Shown here piece by piece: positions 1-7,135 of a DNA stretch of 37,875 nt. The notes beneath the pieces are model-generated. The model worked only from the letters and a program-made list of their open reading frames with translations. It made no database searches and had not been told where the DNA came from. The position numbers and the translations under genes were made by a program. This DNA is from Collinsella sp. (GTDB lineage: Bacteria; Actinomycetota; Coriobacteriia; Coriobacteriales; Coriobacteriaceae): NCBI GenBank assembly GCA_031294825.1, contig JAUMPM010000009.1, forward strand, positions 1-37,875, written 5' to 3'. The stretch's first letter is position 1. The number at the start of each line of letters is the position of its first letter.

Positions 1-77
1 CCTAAGTATCTCTATTGAGTTATTGAAAAGTTCGAGAAAGATAAAATAAAAAGTCGCCCCGCTTGTATAATTAGAGC

Positions 78-236
78 GTTTTAAATGATAAACATCTGAG
101 TAGTGTCGTGTTGAGAAATGATCGGTCCGAGGACGGGGCCGAACCGATATAACACCCAGCGAACCGAATCTCGTACTCTGCGCTTCCCCAGATAAAACCT
201 GCCAAAACAAACCTGTCCTTTTTGGTAGGTTTTTGC
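78..236 (+). ncRNA. Candidate structured small RNA or leader
   Basis: A TATAAT box at 66-71, preceded by TG but with no good -35, would start RNA near 78. The predicted RNA holds nested inverted repeats (GTGTT 108-112 with AACAC 151-155; ATCGGT 121-126 with ACCGAT 143-148) and ends in an intrinsic terminator at 194-236. No convincing ORF lies inside. It could be a free RNA of about 155 nt, a terminated leader of the downstream sugar kinase, or the 3' trailer of a gene outside the window. I do not recognise an RNA family. Confidence 0.3.
194..236 (+). terminator. Intrinsic terminator upstream of the ROK kinase
   Basis: AAAACCTGCCAAAA (194-207) pairs with the arm at 220-233, one G-T pair included, and the stem ends in a T run to 234. 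It separates the upstream transcript from the kinase promoter at 248. Confidence 0.6.
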
Positions 237-247
237 CTTGGGAGCGG

Positions 248-253
248 TACCAT
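248..253 (+). promoter_or_regulatory. Probable -10 box of the ROK kinase
   Basis: TACCAT within GGTACCATAC resembles -10 candidates ahead of several other genes here (1364, 12973, 16581, and 34911 on the minus strand). There is no clear -35. Transcription from it would begin near 260, so translation must start at 288, not at the in-frame ATG at 222. Confidence 0.35.
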
Positions 254-287
254 ACAGGCAATGTTTAAACGAGAAAGGCGGGCTCCC

Positions 288-1241
288 ATGGAACCTAAGC
301 AGTATTACATCGGCATCGACGTCGGCGGCACCTCGGTCAAGGAGGGTCTGTTCGACGAGGACGGAAACCTGCTTGCCAAGGCCAGCGTGCCCACGCCTCC
401 CATCGTTGACGCTGCGGGCTTTGCCGCGGTGACCGAGGCTATCGACCAGGTGGTCGCCAAGGCCCAGATTCCGCGTGCCTTTGTGTCGGGCATTGGCCTG
501 GCCGTTCCGTGCCCCATCCCGGCATCGGGCGATGCCAAGGTCAAGGCGAACATCGCCATCAACCTGCCCAAGCTGAGGATCGCCATTCAGAAGCACTGCC
601 CCGACGCGGTCGTTAAGTACGAGAACGATGCTAACGCCGCTGCCATGGGCGAGGCCTGGCTCGGCTCTGCCAAGGGCGTGCAGAACGTGGTGATGGTCAC
701 CATCGGCACCGGCGTAGGCGGCGGCGTTATCGTTAACGGCGACGTGGTATCGGGCGTTGTGGGTGCCGGCGGCGAGATTGGCCACATGTGCCTGAACCCG
801 GCTGAGGAGCGCACCTGCGGCTGCGGCGGCCATGGCCACCTGGAGCAGTATTCCAGCGCCACCGGCGTGGTGAGCAACTACCTTGCCGAGTGCAAGAAGG
901 CGGGTGTCGAGCCCATCGTGCTCACCGGCCCCTCCGATTCCAAGGACGTGTTCCAAGCTTGCCGCGAGGGCGACAAGCTTGCGCTGGCCGCGGCCGATAC
1001 CATGGCCGACTATCTCGGTCGCGCACTGGCGCTTATTGCCAACGTGGTCGATCCCGAGATGTTCCTCGTCGGCGGCGGCGCCTCCGCCTCGGCCGATGTT
1101 TACCTCGACAAGGTTCGCGAGCACTTTAAGCAATACGCGCTCTCTGCCTCGCGCGAGACGCCCATTAAGGTCGCTTCGCTCGGAAACGACGCCGGCATCA
1201 TCGGTGCCGCTTACGTAGCCCTGCGCGCCGCCGGCAAATAG
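288..1241 (+). CDS. ROK-family sugar kinase, glucokinase-like
   Basis: A 317-residue cytoplasmic ATP-dependent sugar kinase of the ROK family, which phosphorylates glucose or another hexose at O6. The phosphate-binding motif IDVGGTSVKEG is at residues 10-20, the END motif has the likely catalytic base Asp114, and the GHM motif has zinc ligand His166. The zinc signature is CGCGGHGHLE (177-186): Cys177 and Cys179 are present, but the third usual Cys is His184. The ATG at 288 follows the purine-rich GAAAGGCGGG at 272-281 and lies downstream of the -10 box at 248. Substrate cannot be fixed from sequence; glucokinase is the default. It is monocistronic, followed by palindromic repeats. Confidence 0.88.
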   Translation: MEPKQYYIGIDVGGTSVKEGLFDEDGNLLAKASVPTPPIVDAAGFAAVTEAIDQVVAKAQIPRAFVSGIGLAVPCPIPASGDAKVKANIAINLPKLRIAIQKHCPDAVVKYENDANAAAMGEAWLGSAKGVQNVVMVTIGTGVGGGVIVNGDVVSGVVGAGGEIGHMCLNPAEERTCGCGGHGHLEQYSSATGVVSNYLAECKKAGVEPIVLTGPSDSKDVFQACREGDKLALAAADTMADYLGRALALIANVVDPEMFLVGGGASASADVYLDKVREHFKQYALSASRETPIKVASLGNDAGIIGAAYVALRAAGK

Positions 1242-1242
1242 C

Positions 1243-1273
1243 TGGTGCAAAGGGGACAGGTTAGTTTGCACCA
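1243..1273. repeat. 31-bp REP-like palindrome, GGTGCAAA arms
   Basis: TGGTGCAAA and TTTGCACCA form perfect 9-bp arms around a GGGGACAGG core. Size and architecture match the 30-31 bp units at 11747-11804 and 12867-12922, although the arms differ. This resembles REP elements mobilised by Y1 (RAYT) transposases; no such transposase is in the window. Confidence 0.6.
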
Positions 1274-1276
1274 ACA

Positions 1277-1310
1277 TGGTGCAAAGGGGGCAGACTTCGC
1301 CCCGACACTT
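1277..1310. repeat. Degenerate second copy of the GGTGCAAA repeat
   Basis: TGGTGCAAAGGGGGCAGAC repeats the left half of the preceding unit, but the closing TTTGCACCA arm is gone. It looks like a decayed tandem copy. Confidence 0.45.
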
Positions 1311-1363
1311 GCCCCAAATTGCGCCGCGGCCCTTCCGTCTCAGAAGGCTCGGCGCCAGCGTGC

Positions 1364-1369
1364 TACCAT
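1364..1369 (+). promoter_or_regulatory. Probable -10 box of ppaC
   Basis: TACCAT in GCTACCATAG lies 38 bp before the ppaC start, with no recognisable -35. It fits the recurrent local -10 style. Confidence 0.35.
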
Positions 1370-1407
1370 AGCTACGTCCAAGTACACATATCAAGTGGAG
1401 GATATCC

Positions 1408-2331
1408 ATGGCAAACGTTCTTGTCTTTGGTCACCAGAACCCCGATAACGACGCCATCATGAGCGCCGTCGTCCTGTCCCAGCTGCTCAACCAGGTTGAG
1501 TATGCCGGCAACACCTACGAGGCCTGCGCCCTTGGTCAGCTTCCGGCAGAGTCCGCCAAGCTGCTCGCCGACGCCGGCATCGCCGAGCCTCGCGCGATCG
1601 AGTCCGTCGAGGCCGGTCAGCTCGTCGTCCTCACCGACCACAACGAGTCCGCCCAGTCCGTCGCCGGCCTTAAGGACGCCACGGTCTTTGGCGTCGTCGA
1701 TCATCACCGCATCGGCGACTTCGAGACCGCCGGCCCGCTGCACTACATCTGCCTGCCCTGGGGCTCCAGCTGCACCATCGTCACCAAGCTCGCCGACGTG
1801 CTCGGCGTTGAGCTTTCCGACGTCCAGGCCAAGCTGCTGCTCTCGGCCATGATGACCGATACGCTCATGCTCAAGAGCCCCACCACCACCGATGTCGACC
1901 GCGCCGTTGCCGCCAAGCTCGGCGAGCAAGTGGGCGTCGACCCGGTCAAGTTTGGCATGGAGGTCTTCCTTACCCGTCCGTCCGGCTCCTTCACCGCTGC
2001 CGAGATGGTCGGCAACGACATCAAGATGTTCGAGCCCGCCGGCAAGAAGCTGCTCATCGGCCAGTACGAGACCGTCGACAAGAGCCGCGCGCTCGGCATG
2101 ATCGACGAGATTCGCGAGGCCATGCGCGCCTACGCCGCCGAGAAGGGTGCTGACGGCATTGTCCTGTGCATCACCGACATCATGGAGGAGGGCTCGCAGG
2201 TCCTGCTCGAGGGCGAGACCGAGGCTGCTCAGAAGGGCCTGGGCATTGCCGACGAGCACGACGGCGTCTGGATGCCGGGCGTCCTCTCCCGTAAGAAGCA
2301 GGTCGCTGCTCCCATCATGGCCGCCTGCTAG
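1408..2331 (+). CDS. ppaC: Manganese-dependent inorganic pyrophosphatase
   Basis: A 307-residue family II (DHH) pyrophosphatase that hydrolyses cytoplasmic PPi and so drives biosynthesis. The DHH domain carries the metal-site signature GHQNPDND (His9, Asp13, Asp15), TDH (Asp77), DHH at 98-100 and Asp151. The C-terminal DHHA2 domain has the substrate-binding RPSGSF and SRKKQ motifs. Length is standard for the family (about 309). The ATG follows GTGGAGG. It is a single-gene unit with its own -10 box and a strong terminator. Confidence 0.96.
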   Translation: MANVLVFGHQNPDNDAIMSAVVLSQLLNQVEYAGNTYEACALGQLPAESAKLLADAGIAEPRAIESVEAGQLVVLTDHNESAQSVAGLKDATVFGVVDHHRIGDFETAGPLHYICLPWGSSCTIVTKLADVLGVELSDVQAKLLLSAMMTDTLMLKSPTTTDVDRAVAAKLGEQVGVDPVKFGMEVFLTRPSGSFTAAEMVGNDIKMFEPAGKKLLIGQYETVDKSRALGMIDEIREAMRAYAAEKGADGIVLCITDIMEEGSQVLLEGETEAAQKGLGIADEHDGVWMPGVLSRKKQVAAPIMAAC

Positions 2332-2351
2332 GCTCTTTTGACCTAACACCG

Positions 2352-2391
2352 ACGACCGGATCGCGGACGCCCCGCGCTCCGGTCGTTTTTT
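2352..2391 (+). terminator. Intrinsic terminator of ppaC
   Basis: ACGACCGGA (2352-2360) pairs with TCCGGTCGT (2378-2386), followed by a T run to 2391. Confidence 0.85.
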
Positions 2392-2599
2392 GTGCGCGGC
2401 GCCGCGTCGTCTCTTGGACAGGCGTGCCCGCGCCGTTGAGCAAATAATGTTCAACCTGTGGTTCCGCTTTTCGGCCACGCCTGCATGCTTGTCGTGCAGG
2501 GTAGGCTAGATGCAAGCGTAATACGTTAGAGCGCGGCGCCGCCACTTGGGCGGGCCGTGCTTTTTTAAGACGGGAGCCATCCCGTGAAAGGAGCCGCCC
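2392..2599 (+). promoter_or_regulatory. Non-coding leader of nhaA with serial hairpins
   Basis: This gene-free stretch contains several inverted repeats: GTTGA/TCAAC (2435-2456), GTGG/CCAC with an inner CCG/CGG (about 2457-2477) and CCTGCA/TGCAGG (2480-2500). A weak -10-like TAGGCT is at 2502-2507, and the intrinsic terminator at 2531-2566 precedes the AAAGGAG site and ATG at 2600. Transcripts starting upstream must pass the terminator, which suggests attenuation. Established knowledge: some nhaA genes are controlled by the Li+-sensing nhaA-I and nhaA-II RNAs. I cannot match this leader to either. Confidence 0.4.
2531..2566 (+). terminator. Terminator or attenuator 34 bp before nhaA
   Basis: A 12-bp stem with one bulged G (2531-2543 against 2549-2560, loop ACTTG) is followed directly by TTTTTT at 2561-2566. 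ppaC already has its own terminator 140 bp upstream, so this one probably acts on the nhaA leader. Confidence 0.7.
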
Positions 2600-3958
2600 A
2601 TGGCAGCAACTGAGCAGCTGTTCAACGTTCGTGAGCGCAAGCGCTTTGAACGTCACGACATCTGGGAGCGCATCGCCGAGAACGGCACGATTTCCGCCGC
2701 CGTCATGGTCTTCGCCGCCATCGCCGCCGTCATTTGCGCCAACACCGATGCCTACGAGGCTATCCATCATTTTTTGGAGACCCCGCTGTATGTGGGTCTG
2801 GGCAACCTGACGGCCGGTCTCACCGTCGAGCTTTTCGTCAACGACTTCCTCATGGCGATCTTCTTTTTACTCGTGGGCATTGAGCTTAAGTACGAGATGA
2901 CAGTTGGCGAGCTCAAGAACCCGCGCCAGGCCATGCTCCCCATGCTGGCGGCCGTGGGCGGCGTCGTCGTTCCCGCCTGCATCTACCTGATCTTTAACCA
3001 TGCCGGCGCGCACAACGGCTGGGCCATCCCCATGGCAACCGATATTGCCTTTGCACTGGGCGTGCTGTCGCTTTTGGGCAACCGTGTGCCCAACGGCGTG
3101 CGCGTGTTCTTCTCGACGCTCGCCATCGCCGACGACCTCATCTCCATCGCCGCCATCGCCATTTTCTACGGTCAGAGCCCCAATCCGTTTTGGTTGGGCG
3201 CCGCCGCGCTTGTGACCTGCGCGCTCGTGTGGCTCAACAAGACGCAGCATTACCGCCTTGCCCCGTATTCGGTACTGGGTCTGCTGTTGTGGTTCTGCAT
3301 GTTCAAGAGTGGCGTACATGCCACGCTCGCCGGCGTCATCCTGGCCTTCACCATTCCGGCCAAGTGCGGCGTTAAGCTCGATAGCCTCACCGATTGGCTG
3401 GGCGAGTGCCTGCCGCTGCTCGACGACCGCTACGACGACGAGGCACACATCCTGGGCCAGCATGACTTTACCGTCTCGACCACCAAGGTCGAGCGCGTCA
3501 TGCACCGCGTGACCCCGCCGCTCATCCGCATGGAGCGTCTGATCTCCACGCCGGTCAACTTTGTGATCCTGCCGATCTTCGCGTTCGTCAACGCACAGGT
3601 TCGCCTGGTGGGCGTGGACATGAGCACGCTGCTCACCGACCCGGTGACGCTCGGCGTGTACTTTGGCATGCTGCTGGGCAAGCCGATCGGCATCTTTGGC
3701 ATGACGTTCGCCTTGGTCAAGCTCAAGGCCTGCGAGCTGCCGCACAACGTTAACTGGCACATGATTGCTGGTGTGGGCATTCTGGGCGGTATCGGCTTTA
3801 CCATGTCGATTCTCATCAGCGGCCTCGCCTTCCCGACGGCCCAGTTTGAGGTTCTGGCTGCCAAGGCCGCCATCCTTGCCGGTTCGGTCACCGCTGCCGT
3901 GCTCGGCATGATCTACATGAGTGTGGTCTGCAAACACCCCGCGCCCAAGGGCGAGTAA
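2600..3958 (+). CDS. nhaA: Na+/H+ antiporter NhaA
   Basis: A 452-residue inner-membrane antiporter that exports Na+ or Li+ in exchange for protons. Diagnostic segments include MATDIAFALGVLSLLGNRVP, the paired ion-binding aspartates in AIADDLISIAA (Asp178, Asp179; equivalent to Asp163/164 of the E. coli protein) and the late GGIGFTMSILI helix. It exceeds the 388-residue E. coli protein mainly through a charged cytoplasmic loop around residues 255-310, a pattern I associate with actinobacterial members. The ATG follows AAAGGAG. The terminator in its leader suggests conditional expression. Confidence 0.95.
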   Translation: MAATEQLFNVRERKRFERHDIWERIAENGTISAAVMVFAAIAAVICANTDAYEAIHHFLETPLYVGLGNLTAGLTVELFVNDFLMAIFFLLVGIELKYEMTVGELKNPRQAMLPMLAAVGGVVVPACIYLIFNHAGAHNGWAIPMATDIAFALGVLSLLGNRVPNGVRVFFSTLAIADDLISIAAIAIFYGQSPNPFWLGAAALVTCALVWLNKTQHYRLAPYSVLGLLLWFCMFKSGVHATLAGVILAFTIPAKCGVKLDSLTDWLGECLPLLDDRYDDEAHILGQHDFTVSTTKVERVMHRVTPPLIRMERLISTPVNFVILPIFAFVNAQVRLVGVDMSTLLTDPVTLGVYFGMLLGKPIGIFGMTFALVKLKACELPHNVNWHMIAGVGILGGIGFTMSILISGLAFPTAQFEVLAAKAAILAGSVTAAVLGMIYMSVVCKHPAPKGE

Positions 3959-4051
3959 AAGCTCGAAAACAGACACCAGAACCGGTTTGGATGCGTTCGA
4001 AACTCGGATCAGGGTGCTACTGGCCCCCTGCCAGATACCCCCGTGGTCAAA

Positions 4052-4093
4052 AAACGCCGTTTGTGAGTACTGTCACAAACGGCGTTTCATTTT
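4052..4093 (+). terminator. Terminator of nhaA
   Basis: A perfect 15-bp stem, AAACGCCGTTTGTGA (4052-4066) with TCACAAACGGCGTTT (4073-4087), has a 6-nt loop and is followed by CATTTTA. Confidence 0.75.
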
Positions 4094-4224
4094 AGGTGTG
4101 GAAAATAATGAACAAAGTTATAAGAGCTGTACGTTAATGAGTGACCATCGACTTCCAATTCGGCGCTAACTGACGGTGATTAGGGAGTTTCAAGTCCAGT
4201 TTTGCCGATTTCGACCAAGTATCG

Positions 4225-4272
4225 CTGCTACTAAAAAGGTAACAGTACTCATATTTGCCCTTTTTTGGCCAC
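4225..4272 (+). repeat. 48-bp AT-rich dispersed repeat, copy 1
   Basis: It begins CTGCTACTAAA, contains GTACTCATATTTGC and ends TTTTTTGGCCAC. It matches 18769-18816 at 43 of 48 positions, and 18599-18645 on the opposite strand. Similarity continues weakly into a GCCCTAA-AC tail. Identity of the element is unknown. Confidence 0.7.
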
Positions 4273-4331
4273 AAGCCCTAAAACAAGCCTCGCCAGGGTC
4301 GGGAAACGGGCCAAATCGTCGGCCTCGAGGT

Positions 4332-4586
4332 TTATTCCACGGTGCCGTAGACGGCGCCCCAGCCGTGGGCGGCTAAGGCGGAATTGAGCTGGTCGCAAAG
4401 TGACTGGCGGTCGTAATAGCCGGGCGGTAGCAGGTTGACGATCTCCATGAGATCGGGCGCCAGGTCCAAGATTTCGGCCTGTACGATCAGATCCAGGCGG
4501 TCGATGGCGTGGCGGTCGTAAAATAGTCCGTCGACCAGGCGCTGCAGGTCGCCGAATTCCTCGGCCTGGAACGATCCATACTCCAT
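4332..4586 (-). CDS. Small conserved-looking hypothetical protein
   Basis: An 84-residue acidic soluble protein that I do not recognise. The first of two in-frame ATGs is passed over because the ATG at 4586 follows a strong AAGGAGG four bases upstream. Codon use is typical of neighbouring genes, so it is probably real. The sequence is helix-prone (ILDLAPDLMEIVNLLPPGYYD) with no Cys cluster, signal peptide or membrane segment. It is transcribed alone, divergently from the aminotransferase. Confidence 0.7.
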   Translation of the reverse strand: MEYGSFQAEEFGDLQRLVDGLFYDRHAIDRLDLIVQAEILDLAPDLMEIVNLLPPGYYDRQSLCDQLNSALAAHGWGAVYGTVE

Positions 4587-4687
4587 AGTGCCTCCTTGGG
4601 CCCCCACGCCGGTATGTGCGGCGATTCGTAATTTATTGCGATGGACTTAATCTATCACGGCTTCATAACGTTGCGGCGGTGGCGGTC

Positions 4688-4693
4688 TATACT
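4688..4693 (+). promoter_or_regulatory. Probable -10 box of the aminotransferase gene
   Basis: TATACT lies 43 bp before the start at 4736. No -35 consensus is found at 16-18 bp spacing. Confidence 0.4.
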
Positions 4694-4735
4694 TAGACGA
4701 ACTGCAACGTACCGCTTCGCGAAAGGTCGCACCCC

Positions 4736-6040
4736 ATGCAGACGATCTACCAGAAGATGGAAACCACCGAACTCGATGCCGCCATCGAGGCGCTCAAAGC
4801 CGAGGTCGCCGAGGTCAAGGCCAAGGGCCTGGCGCTCGACATGGCGCGCGGCAAGCCGTCGCCCTCCCAGGTGGACATCTCGCGCCCCATGCTCGATATC
4901 CTCAATGCCGACGCCGATTTGCACGACGGCAACGTCGACTGCTCCAATTACGGCTGTTTTGAGGGCATTCCCTCAGCACGTAAGTTGGCAGGGGAGTTCC
5001 TGGGCTGCCCCGCCGAGCAGACGCTCGTGCTGGGTTCGTCGAGCCTGCTGATCGAGCACGACATCGCCGGTATGTTCTGGCGCTGCGGCTCGTGCGGCAG
5101 CGAGCCTTGGGACGCCTACGAGGCCGCGCACGACGGCAAGAAGGTCAAGTTCCTGTGCCCCGTTCCCGGCTACGATCGCCACTTTGGTATCACCGCCGAC
5201 TTGGGCATCGAGAACGTCCCCGTCGCGATGACCGACAACGGCCCCGACATGGACGAGATCGAGCACCTCGTTGCCGCCGACGACTCCATTAAGGGCATCT
5301 GGTGCGTGCCCAAGTATTCCAACCCCACGGGCATCACCTTTAGCGAGGACACCGTGCGTCGCCTGGTCGAGATGCCCACGGCCGCGCCCGATTTTCGCAT
5401 CTTCTGGGACAACGCTTACTGCGTGCATGACCTGTACGACGAGACCGACGAGCTCGCAAACATCTTTGACCTCGCTCGCGTGGCGGGCACCGAGGACCGC
5501 GTGGTGGCCTTTGCCTCGACATCCAAGATCACCTTCCCGGGCGCCGGCATCGGCTTTATCGGTGCGAGCCCCGCGGTCATCGCCGAGTTCTCCAAGTGCC
5601 TGAAGGCCGGCCTCATCAGCGCCGACAAGCTCAACCAGCTGCGTCACGTGCGCTTCCTTCCCACCATCGAGGCGGTCAAGGAGCACATGAAAAAGCACGC
5701 CGAGTTCCTGCGTCCGCGCTTTGAGGCCGTCGAGCGCAAGCTCACCGAGGGCTTGGGCGACACGGGCTGCGCCACCTGGACGCACCCCCGCGGCGGCTAC
5801 TTTGTAAGCTTCGATGGTCCCGAGGGCTCGGCCCAAAAGGTCGCCGCGCTTTGCGCCGATTTGGGCGTCAAGCTCACGCCGGCCGGTGCTACCTGGCCCT
5901 ATGGCAAGGACCCGCGCGATACCAACATCCGCATCGCGCCGAGCTATCCCACGGTCGAGGACCTGGAGGCCGCGCTCGATGTGCTGGTGCTGGCCGTTAA
6001 GCTTGTCGCTGCCGAGCTTGCGCGTGCCGAGCGCGCCTAA
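4736..6040 (+). CDS. PLP-dependent aminotransferase, aspartate aminotransferase-like
   Basis: A 434-residue cytoplasmic fold-type I transaminase. The PLP-binding lysine is Lys264 in the STSKITFPGAGIGF motif. CVPKYSNPTG and WDNAYCVHDLY supply the usual Asn and Asp/Tyr cofactor contacts, and the C-terminal region has NIRIAPSYP with the carboxylate-binding Arg. Overall it resembles the bacterial aspartate aminotransferase subgroup with SNYGCFEGIPSARKL near the N terminus (Pfam Asp_aminotransf type), as opposed to the AspC/AAT-I alpha type. The ATG at 4736 follows GAAAGG; ATG 4757 is a weaker alternative. Its exact substrate is not shown by the sequence. Confidence 0.88.
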   Translation: MQTIYQKMETTELDAAIEALKAEVAEVKAKGLALDMARGKPSPSQVDISRPMLDILNADADLHDGNVDCSNYGCFEGIPSARKLAGEFLGCPAEQTLVLGSSSLLIEHDIAGMFWRCGSCGSEPWDAYEAAHDGKKVKFLCPVPGYDRHFGITADLGIENVPVAMTDNGPDMDEIEHLVAADDSIKGIWCVPKYSNPTGITFSEDTVRRLVEMPTAAPDFRIFWDNAYCVHDLYDETDELANIFDLARVAGTEDRVVAFASTSKITFPGAGIGFIGASPAVIAEFSKCLKAGLISADKLNQLRHVRFLPTIEAVKEHMKKHAEFLRPRFEAVERKLTEGLGDTGCATWTHPRGGYFVSFDGPEGSAQKVAALCADLGVKLTPAGATWPYGKDPRDTNIRIAPSYPTVEDLEAALDVLVLAVKLVAAELARAERA

Positions 6041-6091
6041 CGCGCGGCTTCCCGTACTATCCGCACTTTCGATACGTAAAGGAGCGTATAC

Positions 6092-6406
6092 ATGGATTTG
6101 GGTATTTCCACCAACCCCACGTCAGAGCTTTACACCATTAAGGTAACCGGCGAGATCGATATCTCTAACGCCGATAGCCTGCGCAATGCCATCGACCTGG
6201 CGCTCGAGCAGCCCACCGAGGCCGTTGAGCTCGATTTTGCCCAGGTGAGCTACATTGATTCGACGGGCATTGGCGTGCTCGTGGGCGCCGCGCACCACGC
6301 GGTCGACCACGGCAAGCGCTTTAGCTGCACCAATGTGCAGCCCCCGGTGATGCGCGTGGTTCAGCTGTTGGGTGTCGACCAGGAGATTTCGATCACCGCT
6401 GCATAG
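6092..6406 (+). CDS. STAS-domain anti-sigma factor antagonist
   Basis: A 104-residue single-domain STAS protein like SpoIIAA/RsbV. These bind a partner anti-sigma kinase when unphosphorylated, freeing a sigma factor. The conserved phosphoacceptor is Ser57 in YIDSTGIGVL. The length fits a stand-alone antagonist. The ATG follows AAAGGAG. No RsbW-like kinase, SpoIIE-type phosphatase or sigma factor lies in the window, so its partner must be elsewhere. It is 51 bp after the aminotransferase gene and may share its transcript. Confidence 0.9.
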   Translation: MDLGISTNPTSELYTIKVTGEIDISNADSLRNAIDLALEQPTEAVELDFAQVSYIDSTGIGVLVGAAHHAVDHGKRFSCTNVQPPVMRVVQLLGVDQEISITAA

Positions 6407-6450
6407 TCTTTGCTCCCAAAAGGGCGTGCCGTTTGGCATATGTTTGTGAT

Positions 6451-6484
6451 GCGCCCGGACGTTTTGGCGTCCGGGCGCTATACT
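6451..6484 (+). promoter_or_regulatory. Hairpin abutting the tat promoter -10
   Basis: GCGCCCGGACG (6451-6461) and CGTCCGGGCGC (6468-6478) make a perfect 11-bp stem with a 6-nt loop. It is immediately followed by a TATACT box (6479-6484). The hairpin may end the STAS transcript, though it lacks a T run, or the palindrome may be an operator covering the -35 region of the tat-hyp transcript. Confidence 0.5.
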
Positions 6485-6559
6485 TGACCGAATGAATAGA
6501 CGAGTTCCGGCCGAATGGCGCGGTGCGGGCTCGACTCACATCGAGCCTTGGAGGTATGT

Positions 6560-7135
6560 GTGTTTGGTATTGGAGAGGGTGAGCTCGCGATCATCGTGGT
6601 CTTCGGCTTTTTGCTGTTTGGCCCGGATAAGCTCCCGCAGATGGGCCGCACGATCGGCCGTGCCATCCGTCAGTTCCGCGAGACGCAGGAAAAGATGACG
6701 GCCGTTGTTCAGTCTGAGATCATCGACCCGGTAAGCGAGGCCGCGTCGGCCCCGGTCAAGCCCAAGAAGGCTGCTGCGACCGACGACGATTCCGATGCGG
6801 ACGAGGATGCCGCCGAGACGGCAGCGCCCGCCAAGAAGGAGACCTTTGCCGAGCGCCGTGCCCGTCTTGCCGCCGAGAAGGCCGCGAGCGAGGGTGCTGC
6901 TGAGGGCGAAGGTGCTGCTGAGGAGTCCGAGGCCAAGGGCGCCGAGCCTGTCGCTGCCGCCGAGCCTGTCGTCGAGCCTGAGCCTGCTGCAGAGCCGGAG
7001 CCCGAGCCGGCAGAGCCCACGACGGCCGATCTCTACGCCCGTCGTCCCCGCAAGCGCAAGGCCGTCGTCGACCAGCTCGCTCGCGAGCTCGAGGCCGAGG
7101 ACGACGCCGCTGCCCCGAAGGGAGGCGATGAGTAA
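6560..7135 (+). CDS. tatA: Twin-arginine translocase subunit TatA/TatB
   Basis: A 191-residue Tat subunit. It has an N-terminal membrane helix (FGIGEGELAIIVVFGFLLFG, residues 2-21), the hinge GPDKLP and an amphipathic helix (GRTIGRAIRQFRETQEKM). A long, disordered Ala/Glu/Pro-rich tail (about 65-165) with AEPVVEPEP-type repeats follows, then a basic C terminus. TatA and TatB cannot be firmly separated; the Gly-Pro hinge and long tail lean to TatB. The GTG at 6560 is chosen because GGAGG at 6550-6554 is correctly spaced; the upstream ATG at 6515 has no site. Its stop overlaps the tatC start (TAATG). Confidence 0.88.
   Translation: MFGIGEGELAIIVVFGFLLFGPDKLPQMGRTIGRAIRQFRETQEKMTAVVQSEIIDPVSEAASAPVKPKKAAATDDDSDADEDAAETAAPAKKETFAERRARLAAEKAASEGAAEGEGAAEESEAKGAEPVAAAEPVVEPEPAAEPEPEPAEPTTADLYARRPRKRKAVVDQLARELEAEDDAAAPKGGDE

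Larger units (their letters stand above)
3959..4331. other. Gene-free spacer between nhaA and a minus-strand gene
   Basis: It holds the nhaA terminator (4052-4093) and one copy of the AT-rich 48-bp dispersed repeat (4225-4272). Nothing else is recognisable, and short ORFs here lack ribosome binding sites. Confidence 0.5.

Noticed and set aside
81..1409. 442-codon minus-strand ORF opposite the ROK kinase
   Set aside because: It is antisense to a clear enzyme, has low-complexity Ala/Gly/His composition, and arises from GC-rich codon bias. Similar antisense frames over ppaC, nhaA, tatC-hypA and others were dropped for the same reason.
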